In this document: one piece after another, positions 21,346 to 31,059 of the stretch
How the letters are laid out: the number at the start of each line of letters is the position of its first letter
How positions within the stretch are numbered: the first letter of the stretch is position 1
Source of the DNA: Thinopyrum elongatum
Lineage: Eukaryota > Streptophyta > Magnoliopsida > Poales > Poaceae
Length of the DNA: 64,000 bases
Direction: 5' to 3'
NCBI GenBank assembly: GCA_011799875.1
Contig: CM022301.1
Location: 324,588,929-324,652,928, forward strand
Notes under the pieces: generated by a model
What the model was told of the DNA's origin: nothing
Database searches by the model: none
The model's input: only the letters and a program-made list of their open reading frames with translations
Position numbers and translations under genes: made by a program

Positions 21346-23875
21346 GACCCTCGTGAGCCCCCCGGACTTCCGGAGCCTCCCGGGACTCAGGAGCCGGTCG
21401 GCTCGTGAGGAGCGATCTCTACAGTACGCATCTTCAGCTACTTCAACGCTTCCACAACAATGGTGCCAGGTGACTTTTTGGTTTGCTCAACTGTCTGCCC
21501 AGTGCTTCGTCACTATGATGTCGCTGCGCCCTCGCGAGCCCGCCCGCGACCGCCTCACGATTAAGGACTGGCACGGTGTCTGTGCTCGGGTTCGTCCCTG
21601 CAGCGTCGACAAACCCAAGCGATCGAGCTCTGTCCCGTGGGCCAACTCCCGTGTGCGTCACCTCCCGTGGTCCTTGGTGCCTTGTTCTCACATGAGCTAG
21701 TCGCGTGTGGGCAATTTCGGGTGCACGGCCCGGTTTGTACAACCGTAGTTCGGCGCTTCGCCGCAGCGGGAGCCGTGCACCGGCTGTCCTTCTATGGGAT
21801 CGTTGCATGAGAAGACTTGGCACGGTGTCTGTGCTTGGGTCCGTCCCTGCAGCGTCGATAAAACCAATGGCTGAGCTCTGTCTTGCGGGCCAGCCCCGTT
21901 CATGTCACCTCCTGGGGTCATTGGTGTCCGGCCTTCTCATGCGATAACCTCCGGAGGGGCATTCGGCGCAGGCCTCCCCCATCGACCCACAGGTTTCTTA
22001 CGGGCACCCTGCGCCGCAAAAATCAGGCGCAACCAGCCTTGAGGTAGGGCCTCGTGAGTCCCGCGCTGCCTCACAAGGGCCCAGATACACCTCCTCCAGT
22101 TCTGCCGTGCTAGCCATGTGTACGAACGGGGCTGTACACGCCCCAGAGTCTCCCCCAGCGGGAACTCCCACCAACGCACCAGTGGAAGCCCCATGCTCCG
22201 CACTGGCGGACCACACGGTCGAGGAGCGACTATGCCCACGATAAAGTGGAAGCACCATGCTCCGCACTGGTGAATAAACAACTGAGGGCGCCCTCGCGGC
22301 CGCACCAACCTCAAGATAGCCTCTCGGCTCTACGACCGGCAACACCCCATAGCTTCCCCCTCGGGAGGATCGCACGAGGGGGCTGGACACGGGGGCTGTG
22401 CTCAAGCCCTGCCTAGCACATGCTACCCTACCAGGTTCGGGTACCTGGTCTTCTCGTGTTCCCCCCATGCGAAAGCTGGTGGTCAAAGGTATGAGGGCTG
22501 CTCGCACGTCAAGGGGGACCTCCTGAGCATTGCGACTCAGGGGCCTCATTGGTCACGTAGCCCCTCGCCCCTTGGTGTCGTCCTGGTGATCCGGATGTCC
22601 CAACGGCGGTCGAGGTATGCGCAGGGCTGGGCCCTACCGACGCAGAGCGCAAAGTCCTACACCCCGGCATCCACGTTTCCTTCATGAGGGCTACTCGCAC
22701 GTCAAGGGGGACCTCCTGAGCATCGCGACTCAGGGGCCTCACTAGTCACGTAGCCCCTCACCCTTGGTGTCATCCTGGTGATCCAGACGCCCCAACAGCG
22801 GTCGAGGTATGCGCGGGGCTGGGCCCTACCGACACAGAGTACAAAAGCAAGCACGAAGGAAACTTGGCGCAATAAGGAAACCACAGGGTCCTAATAATTA
22901 TTACAAGCACAGATTGTTCCGCAAGCTTAAACAGATGTCTTACGCCTCCACGATGCACGGTAAATGTTGTAGGAACCTCCGGAGGCAGGATCATGAGTAG
23001 CTTCGCCAACACCTCGCCACCGCAGAAGGATACTGCGCTACGTGCCATGGGGCGCAACCCCTCCTAGGTACCCCATCGGAGCCAACCACTCTTTTCTCGT
23101 GCAAAGTCGCTTGCACGTTAAAGGGGGGCCCTTGAGCATCGCGCCTCAGGGGCTCCTACCGGCTCTTGAGCCCTCACCCCCTAGCCTTGACCACGACATC
23201 GCGACCTGGCATACCAGCGGTGGCTGAGCCTCGCTCGAGAGCTGGGTCCTGAAGACGTAGAGCACCCTGACGAGAGGGAGAGATGGAGTCGGTAGGAGCA
23301 CTGCGGGGGGCACCATCGGGAGAAAGGCGCAGCTTAACGTCGCATGAGAAGTTCATCCTCGCGGCTAGGAAATCACCGCAGGCTCGCCAAGATAAGTCAC
23401 CTCGCATGCCAAGGCGTGAGCCCCATAATTAGCGCTTTTGTCTCTTGAGATTTCGCTCGGGCAAGGGAACTTCCCTTTTAGTCCTTCGGGAGCCGCTTGC
23501 ACGCTAAAGGGGACCTCCCGAGCATCGCGCCTCGGGGGCTCTTACCGAAGCTAGGGCCGCTCACCTCCTGGCCTTGACCACGGCATCATGACCTGGCATA
23601 CCAGCGACGGCCGAAGCTTGCCTGGGGACTGGGTCCTGCCGGCGTAGAGCACTAAGCTACCATGAGAGTAAAGGGGGGAACCGTGCCCAAGCGAGAGATG
23701 CAAACATAACATGAGTTGGGGACACTAACATTAAGGCAAAAGTGTCACGATCCTTACACACCCCCGCGAGGCCCTTCATGATTTTTGCGCAGGAATGAAA
23801 TGAAAGGAAATGACCTCCTAAGGATCGCGACCCAGGCGGTGTCGCCCATGACGCCTGGTCGGCGCCATTCCTCCC
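21346..23875 (+). other. Element B non-coding 3' domain
   Basis: About 2.5 kb homologous to A 14252-15736 but longer, because of duplicated blocks. GGCACGGTGTCTGTGCT with GTCCGTCCCTGCAGCG recurs near 21570 and 21815 (once in A, near 14640), and a 193-bp tandem repeat lies at 22491-22855. Blocks CCTTGACCACG.CATC and GACCTGGCATACCAGCG recur near 23183 and 23570. No ORF with support. Confidence 0.6.
22491..22855 (+). repeat. Tandem duplication, unit about 193 bp, in element B
   Basis: Two units start with ATGAGGGCT at 22491 and 22684. Both contain CGCACGTCAAGGGGGACCTC, CACGTAGCCCCTC and GCGGTCGAGGTATGCGC; the second is slightly shortened at its end. Substitutions between the units show that the duplication is not recent. 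I do not see an equivalent in A. Confidence 0.8.
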
Positions 23876-24112
23876 TCAAGCCAGAGCGCGGTGGCGCGGC
23901 GGCTCATAGTTGTCGTCGTCACTTAAGCTTGGTTCGGAGGAGGCATCACTATTGCTGGAGGAATCACGGACAAGGCCAAGGGCAAGTTCACCGCGAGGGG
24001 CCTCGCCGATTTGTCGGCCTGTGAGGCGGTCGCCGTCTCGATCGCCTCCCCTAGGGCAGCACTCCAGACATCAGCCGTCCCCTCCGAAGACCTTGAAGAA
24101 GAGCATCGAGGC
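23876..24112 (-). pseudogene. Remnant of the antisense B3-like ORF in element B
   Basis: The minus strand retains the last third of the frame seen whole in A, from LFFKVFGGDG through an Asp/Ser-rich tail to YEPPRHRALA and a TGA at 23876-23878. A stop follows GDG. Upstream sequence, including the B3 core, the start and the TATA box, is removed by a deletion of about 770 bp whose right side resumes at A-equivalent position 16738. Confidence 0.6.
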
Positions 24113-24236
24113 CCACATCCTATCAAGCGTCACGCGTCAGCCTGGCCCGCAGGCGATTGGGGCCCGCGGTGCTTCACCCTTGCCCTTTGGCTTTGCCTTG
24201 AAGCCAAGTCCGAGTGTGCCTTGGGCCTGGGGCTAC

Positions 24237-25111
24237 TGTCGGCGTTCTGGGAACCAGGGTACCCAGACTTGCCTGCCTACGGCCCACGGCGTGGCACCTT
24301 CGACGGCCAGGTACGCCCACCTCCAAGGCTATCATGACAAGACCCTCGCGAGGGGCCAAGCCTCGTGAGGCGGATGACACCAAGACCTCCCGAGGGAGCA
24401 GCCTTCCCAGGCTGCCTTCTGAGGAGCGGAGATTTCTATGCAGGTACCCAACCTCAGGAGGATGTGATGATGCAAGCCATGACGACCAAGGCCAGGCGGG
24501 CGCCAGCAGGCGCAGAGGAGGCAGTTTCCTCTTTGGTGCTAAGGAGGCAAGCGCAGGCGTGGGTTCCCAAGGAGCCCGATAAAGGTTTCTATTCCAGTGT
24601 TACAAGACCAAGACCGCCAGGACAGCGGGACGGATGTCATCATCGAGCCCACTGCTGCGTCACAACCAGAGGCTTTGTAGGCGAAGACCACCTTTCATCA
24701 GGATAAGATGTACTACTTGTCCCCTTTTAAATTGGCCATTGTGGGATCCCTTCCCGCCTACGATTTGGGGGAAGAGGACCGAGGCCACTATAAGTATAGG
24801 CTAGCCACCACCGTAGGGGGGATCTGATCGGATCGATTCCACCCTCACCCATAGACCTCGCGAGGTTGTTCATCCTTTGTACTAGCTCATCCTCAGCCCC
24901 TCATGAGGTGAGTCCACCACAAAGCAGGAGTAGGGTCTTACACTGCAAGGTGGCCCGAACCTGGGTAAACTACTGTGTTCATCTTCTTCCTTGTTCGTGT
25001 GCATCGAGCTAGGCCCTAGGGCGACGAGCTGGTTGGCTGGATATGTTGAGTTCTTCGCACACACCCCAGAGTTCGAACCTTTCTTGGGTCTGCGGAGCCC
25101 TGAATCCGACA
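24237..25111 (+). repeat. 3' LTR of element B (875 bp)
   Basis: Starts TGTCGGCGTTCTGGGAACC after the tract TGGGCCTGGGGCTAC and ends CCGACA. TATAAGTA lies at 24789-24796. Collinear with the B 5' LTR. Confidence 0.88.
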
Positions 25112-25379
25112 CTCACCCATAGACCTCACGAGGTTGTTCATCACTTGTACTAGTTCATCCTCAGCCCCTCGTCAGGCCAATCCACCACAAAGTAGGAGTA
25201 GGGTCTTACACCGCAAGGTGGCCTGAACCTGGGTAAACTGCCGTGTTCATCTTCTTCCTTGTTCATGTGCATCGAGCTAGGCCGTAGGGAGACGAGCTGG
25301 TTGGTCGGATAGGTTGAGTCCTTCGCACACGCCCCAGATTTTGAACCTTTCTTAGGTCTGCGGAGCCCTGAATCCGACA
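25112..25379 (+). repeat. 3' LTR of element A, right part (plus TSD copy of B)
   Basis: CTCAC (25112-25116, TSD of B) and then 263 bp matching the last part of the A 5' LTR, ending GAATCCGACA and followed by GTGCT, the TSD of A. This stub is what shows that B sits inside A. Confidence 0.88.
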
Positions 25380-25384
25380 GTGCT

Positions 25385-26451
25385 TTCATTGAGAGTTCCG
25401 CTGTGAGATCGCAAAGGATTGATGGCTCGTCTGCAGATTGATAGGAGTTTTTTCTGGACAGCGGATTCGTGTCCGTCGTCCCCGTCTCCTCGAGCGTTTC
25501 CTTGATGATTTCTTCGGTGGAATGTTGGGGAATTGAGTCCACAACAACCCAATAAAATGTTGTTGTGTTTCGATGGAGGAATCTCCGGTGATCTCCGATA
25601 TACCGGAGCCCTGTCAAATCTGGATGGGAATCTGGACGAGTTTGGGACAAGGAGTCTACCGTTTATGGGCTGTGGAATCCCAGATGTCCTTTGGAAGATC
25701 CAACCATTTATGGGCTGTGGAATTCCTATGTCCACCACCCCTCAAAATTTCAGCTCAATCCGACATTTCAAAATCCGGGAAACCTACGATGAGTGCATCG
25801 ATTTTTGGATCTGTTTTCTGCGTGAATATGAATCCGACCCAAGTTCATCTTTTTTCATGAACGAGGTATTGTGTATCCTCTTTGGAGGATTTTTTCTTAA
25901 CGTATTGTGTGTTGTTCTCAAGCACGTGCCTACAAATTTTTAGTCTTTTTCGAGGCAACCATCACCATCGCGTCAGTGTGAAACCAAACCGAGAACCTTG
26001 CTCCATGGCTGCCGACCTGCTAGACAGGTCGTCGCTTCATTGGGCCGAGGTCAACCTCATCGGATCATACCCTGACAAGCCGACTAAGAGTTCGGCCTTG
26101 CGAAGGCTAAATCATCACCAAGATCGTCGCCACACGGATTGCACGGGTCGGGCGCACTGGCATCACTGTGCGGTCGCTTCATCAAGCTGGGATTGACCGC
26201 GTCACAAGTTACGACCTGCGTTGGCATGGCCGTGTCGTTGCTTCTTCAAGCCGATGTCCACCACACCGACCTGCTTCGACACCACAGCTGGCATGGAGGC
26301 TGCAATGTCACCTTACCGACCTGCTTCGTCACCTCGGCTGCACCGGGGGCTTCGGCATCTCTTCATCAACCTACCTCGTAGAGTTCGGCGTCACCTGCCG
26401 ACCAGCTTTGTCACGTAAGTTGGACCAGGGGCTTCGCCTCACCGCATGGAC
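25385..26451 (+). other. Leader or internal fragment of F1 (non-coding)
   Basis: Continues the F1 leader (TTTCATTGAGAGTTCC), then runs about 1.05 kb to the F2 LTR. A small direct repeat, TTTATGGGCTGTGGAAT, occurs at about 25662 and 25708. From about 26010 the sequence has irregular copies of GACCTGCTTCG and GGGGCTTCG. A 136-codon open stretch at 25533-25943 has no recognisable domain. It differs from the F2 leader after the first 60 bases, so F1 and F2 are different element types. Confidence 0.55.
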
Positions 26452-26943
26452 TGAGGGAGTCCTGGACTAAGGGGTCCTCAGGCTGCCGGTCTATATCTTA
26501 TGGGCCGGATAGGTGGGCCGCTCTGTGACTGATACTGGAATGCCGAATTCCAAGGCGACTCCATGTGCGGGAAGGAAACCTCCGAAGCCTTGGTGTGTAC
26601 TCCAAGTCAAGATGGCGTATACACATTTATCCTCTGATGGTAACCGACAATGTGTAACCTTAGGTACCCCTGGTGTCTATATAAACAAGAGGGTTTAGTC
26701 TGTAGAGGCTAGAAGAAGAACCATCATCCTACTCACCAAGGGTTTAGTTCATCCGATCTCGTAGTAGATCAACTCTGTAATCCTCAAACACACATCAATA
26801 TAATCAAGTAGGATGTAGGGTTTTACCTCTTCGAGAGGGCCTAAACCTGGGCAAATATTGTCTCTGCGTTCTCTGTTACCCATTGATCCAAGATCCATAG
26901 CTCGGGATGCCCTACCCGAGATCCGCCGGTTTTGACACCGACA
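26452..26943 (+). repeat. 5' LTR of F2 (492 bp)
   Basis: Begins TGAGGGAGTCCTGGACTAAG and ends TTTTGACACCGACA, with TATATAAA at 26678-26685. Followed by TTGGTGCTTTCATTGAGAG, the start of the internal part in this family. The five bases before it are TGGAC; no partner is visible. Confidence 0.87.
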
Positions 26944-26990
26944 TTGGTGCTTTCATTGAGAGTTCCGATGTGGGACCGCCGAAAGGATCG

Positions 26991-27363
26991 ATGGCTCGCC
27001 TAGTCATCGGGGATGGCATCCACACCAGGGACATCTTTGTTCCCGGCCAGATCTTCGTGTTCGGCGGCATCATTTTGCACGCTAACTCGGCCGGTCACCT
27101 CGACCAGGTCGACAGCTTTGCCCTTGAGTATCAAATCAGGTTCGGTAACCTAGAGTACGTCACTAATGCTTGGGGCGATCTCATCTTCACCGGGTTCTCA
27201 GCTTGCCTGGGGAGCCCGAAAATCCTGAAGCTTTGACTTTGGACTTTCTTTCTGACCCTATCTCCGGGTCGTCCCTCACTTCGGATCCGGCCTGAAGCCC
27301 GGATACGGCTTCGGCGCCCAAAGACCAGGGGTCATCCCTGGCCAGACGCGCCCCGCACGCTAC
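26991..27363 (+). pseudogene. gag: F2 gag, N-terminal part
   Basis: ATG 26991 (MARLVIGDGIHTRDIFV) is open for 82 codons to TGA 27234, 48 bp after the LTR end. The frame then continues with stops to the R insertion at 27363. This position and the Gly/Val-rich start fit the gag N-terminus of Fatima-like elements as I remember them. The rest of the same gag resumes at 56337. Confidence 0.6.
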
Positions 27364-28879
27364 TGATAACCCACAAGTATAGGGGATATCGTTTATAGCC
27401 TTTTTTGATAAATAAGAGTGTCGAACCCAACGAGGAGCTAAAGGTAGAACAAATATTCCCTCAAGTTCTATCGACTACCGATACAACTCTACGCACACTT
27501 AACATTTGCTTTACCTAGAACAAGAATAAAACTAGAAGTACTTTGTAGGTATGAAGGGATAGGTTTGCAAGAAAATAAAGAACATGAAAATAAAATGTAG
27601 GTGCTGCTCTAATTAAAGTACAATTAAATTAGTATAGTGAGTGTGGATTAGTAGTGGTAGGATTTGCAGAATTGTCCCTAAGCAATTGACTACGTTACTA
27701 GACCGATAGCAAGTATTATGTGGGAGAGACCACTGCTAGCATGTCATCCCTTACTATTAGCAAGCATCCGCAACTAATAACGTTCATTAAGGTAAAACCC
27801 AACCATATCATTAAGATATATATTGGTACCCCTTCAATCCCGTATGCATCAATTTCTATGTTAGGAAGAAGCTTCTGTCACTCTTGCCCTCCAATGCATA
27901 GTACTATCAACATACAACTAATTAACCCTATGGTGTGACCCACACGCGCGCTCATATGATGGGCATCAAAGGACAACAACATAACCACAAGCAAATTAGA
28001 CCAATCATAGCAATTCACCAATCACCCGATAGGACAACAAAAATCTACTCAAGCATCTTAGGATGGCAACATATCATGAGATGATAATATGAAGCATAAA
28101 GCACCATGTTCAAGTAGAGGGTACAGCGGGTTGCGGGAGAGTGGACCGCTCTAGATAGATGGGGGGTGGTGATGGAGTTGTTGGTGAAGATGACGGAGTT
28201 GTTGGAGTGGATCGCCGTCACACGATGATTGCCCCGGCAGCGTTCCGGCGCCACCGAGAGAGAGGGGAAGAGAGGCCCCCTCCTTCTTCTTCTTCCTTGG
28301 CCTCCCCCTTGATGCGAGGAGAGTTCCCCCCTCTGGTCCATGGCCTCCATGGTGGTGGAGGGGTGAGAGCCCCTCCGAGATTGGATCTGTCTCTCTGTTC
28401 TCTTCTGTTTCGCGTTCCTGTTTTCTGGCCCTTCACCGTTTCTTAAATTCCTGGAGATTCGTAACTCCGATTGCGCTGAAATTTTTACATGATTTTTTTC
28501 CAAAAATTATCTTTCTTGCACCCAAAGAAGAGCCCCAACCGACTTACGGGGAGCCGACAAGACACCTGGGCGTGCCGGGGGGTGCCAGGCGTGCCCTGGT
28601 GGGTAGTGGAGGCCGTGGGCCTCCTTTTGCGTTGATTCCACCTCCCAAAAATCACATATATTCCAAAATAATTCTCTATAAATTTTTATCGCGTTTGGAC
28701 TACATTTGGTATGGATATTCTGTGAAATAAAAAACATGCAACAAACAGGAACTGGCACTGGGCACTGGATCAATATGTTAGTCCCAAAATATCATATAAA
28801 TTGTTGCCAAAAGTATGTAAAAGTTGTATAATATAGGCATGGAACAATGAAAAATTATAGATGCGACAGAGACGCATCA
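27364..28879 (-). repeat. 3' LTR of R (1516 bp)
   Basis: On plus it reads TGATAACCCACAAGTATAGG to GACGCATCA. It aligns through its length with the other R LTR at 54791-56331, including TTAGGAAGAAGCTTCTGTCA. A few indels differ, for example an insert near 55183-55206 that is absent here. The 152-codon minus frame at 28045-28503 lies in the transcribed LTR and is not supported as a gene. Confidence 0.88.
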
Positions 28880-30376
28880 GCATCCCCAAGCTTAATTCCT
28901 GCTCGTCCTCTAGTAGGTAAATGATAAAAACGATAATTTTTGATGTGGAATGCTACCTAACATAATCTTGATCATATATCTAATAATGGCATGAATATTA
29001 AGACACGAGTGATTCAAAGCAATAGTCTATAATTTGACATAAAGACATCAATATCAGGCATCCCAACAAACAATTATGTCTTTCAAAATATCAATGCCAA
29101 AGAACGCTATCCCTACAAAATCATATAGTCTTATCATGCTCCATCTTCTTAACACAAAGTATTTATCATGCACAACCCCGATGATAAGCCGAGCAATTGG
29201 TTCATACTTTTTAACGCGCTTCAGCTTTCTCAACCCCCACGCAATACATGAGCGCAAGCCATGGACATAGCACTATGTGTTTAATAGAGTATGATGATAG
29301 GAGTAAACATAGAGAAGGCAAAAAGGTAAGAAAGTCTCACATTGACGCGGCTAATCAACGGGCTATGGAGATGCCCATCAATTGATATCGATGCGAGGAG
29401 TAGGGATTGCCATGCAACGGATGCATTTAGAGCTATAAGTGTATGAAATCTCAAACTGAAAAGTAAGTGGGTGTGCATCTAACTCTATGATGAAAAATTC
29501 CCACTAGTATATGAAAGTGACAACATAGGAGACTCTCTATATGAAAAGCATAGTGCTACTTTGAAGCACAAGTGTGGAATTTGCATACCCCTTCTCTCTT
29601 TTCTCTCATTTTTTTTCCTTTTTTCTTTTTTTCTTGGGCTCTTTTTGGCCTCACTTTTTTTCTTTTTGTCCGGAGTCTCATCCCGACTTGTGGGGGAATC
29701 ATAGTTTCCATCATCCTTTCCTCACTGGGACATGCTCTAATAATGAATAATGATGATCATCACACTTCTATTTACTTACAACTCGATACCTAGAACAAAG
29801 TATGACTCTATATGAATGCCTTTGGCAGTGTACCAGGATGTGCAATGATCTAGCATAGCAGAGATATCAAAAAACGGACAAGCCATGGAAATATCATGCT
29901 AGCTATCTTACGATCATGCAAAGCAATATGACAATGAATGCTCAAGTCATCAAAACGGAAGCAGTGGAAGTTACATGGCAATATATCTCAGAATGGCTAT
30001 GGAAATGCCATAATAGGTAGGTATGGTGGCTCTTTTGAGGAAGATATAATAAGGCTTATGTGTGATAGAATGTATCATATCACGGGTTTTAGATGCACCT
30101 GTGAAGTTTGCACCACATCTCGAGGTGAGAAAGGGCAATGCACGGTACCATAGAGGCTAGCAAATTGCGGAAAGGTGAGAGTGCGTATAATCCATGGACT
30201 CACATTAGTCATAAAGAACTCATATACTTATTGCAAAAGTTTATTAGACCTCGAAGCAAAGTACTACTACGCATACCCCTAGGGGGATAGATTGGTAGGA
30301 AAAGACCATCGCTCGTTCCCGACCACCACTCATAAGGAAGACAATCAATAATAAACTCCAACTACATAGCATGATG
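28880..30376 (-). other. R interior, 3' portion with polypurine tract
   Basis: Next to the LTR the minus strand reads AATTAAGCTTGGGGATGC (28897-28880), the polypurine tract. The remaining 1.5 kb is AT-rich and non-coding; a pyrimidine run lies at 29595-29670. It joins 51884 across S2-2, with AGAGA (30377-30381 and 51879-51883) as duplication. Confidence 0.7.
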
Positions 30377-31059
30377 AGAGATGATACGTCTCCATCGTAT
30401 CTACTTTTCCAAACTCTTTTGCCCTTGTTTTGGACTCTAATTTGCATGATTTGAGTGGAACTAACCCGGACTGACGCTGTTTTTAGCAGAATTGCCATGG
30501 TGTTATTTTTGTGCAGAAATAAAAGTTCTCGGATTGACCTGAGAATTTACGGAGAATATTTTTGGAATATATAAAAAATATTGGCGCAAGAATCAACCAG
30601 AGGGGGCCACCCAGAGGCCACAAGCCCTGGGGGCGCGCCCACCCCCTGGGGCGCACCCTGTAGGCTTGTGTGCCCCCTGGCGCTCCCCGACCGTAATTCC
30701 AACTCTATAAGTACCTATTCACGGAGAAAAAAATCAGAGAGAAGGATTCATCGCGTTTCACGATACGGAGCCGCCGCCACCTCCTATTCTTCATCGGGAG
30801 GGCTGATCTGGAGTCCGTTTGGGGCTCCGGAGAGGAGGATTCGTCGCCATCATCATCACCAACCTTTCTCCATCACCAATTTCATGATGCTCACCGCCGT
30901 GCGTGAGTAATTCCATCGTAGGCTTGTTCGACGGTGATGGTTTGGATGAGATTTATCATGTAATCGAGTTAGTTTTGTTAGGGTTTGACCCCTAGTATCC
31001 ACTATGTTCTGAGATTGATGTTGCTATGACTTTGCTATGCTTAATGCTTATCACTAGGG

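Larger units (their letters stand above)
17473..25111 (+). mobile_element. Element B: second copy of A's family, inserted in A's 3' LTR (TSD CTCGC/CTCAC)
   Basis: A complete 7639-bp element with LTRs of 876 and 875 bp. It starts TATCGGCG (mutated from TGTCGGCG) and ends CCGACA. Flanks are CTCGC at 17468-17472 and CTCAC at 25112-25116, one mismatch. The internal order equals A: gag, protease, deleted reverse transcriptase, non-coding domain, antisense remnant, polypurine tract. It differs from A by more stops, a tandem duplication at 22491-22855 and a deletion of about 770 bp in the antisense ORF. Confidence 0.85.
10377..25379 (+). mobile_element. Element A: non-autonomous Gypsy retrotransposon containing its relative B, TSD GTGCT
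   Basis: A starts TGACGGCGTTCTGGGAACC at 10377 and ends GAATCCGACA at 25379, flanked by perfect GTGCT copies at 10372-10376 and 25380-25384 in the F1 leader. Order: 5' LTR, gag, protease, reverse-transcriptase remnant, long non-coding part, antisense B3-like ORF, polypurine tract, 3' LTR. B (17473-25111) is inserted in the 3' LTR. Without B and its TSD copy, A is 7359 bp. Integrase and most of reverse transcriptase are absent, so mobility would have depended on another element. I do not recognise the family name. Confidence 0.9.
9876..26451 (+). mobile_element. Element F1: Fatima-like LTR and leader, split by element A
   Basis: F1 consists of one LTR (9876-10368), eight bases of leader, the nested element A, and leader sequence 25385-26451. 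The leader reads TTGGTGCTT before A and GTGCTTTCATTGAGAGTTCC after A. The uninterrupted form, TTGGTGCTTTCATTGAGAG, follows the F2 LTR at 26944, which proves continuity across A. F1 interrupts the S2-1 gag after CCATG (9871-9875). No F1 coding region or certain 3' LTR is visible; the next LTR (26452) belongs to F2 or is a recombinant partner. Confidence 0.75.

Noticed and set aside
10377..25379. Reading A and B as a tandem array made by unequal crossing-over
   Set aside because: The split LTR (610 + 263 bp), the near-matching CTCGC/CTCAC flanks and the perfect outer GTGCT duplication fit nested insertion better.
25533..25943. 136-codon frame in the F1 leader as a possible gene
   Set aside because: No recognisable domain, contains a short direct repeat, and has no counterpart in F2.
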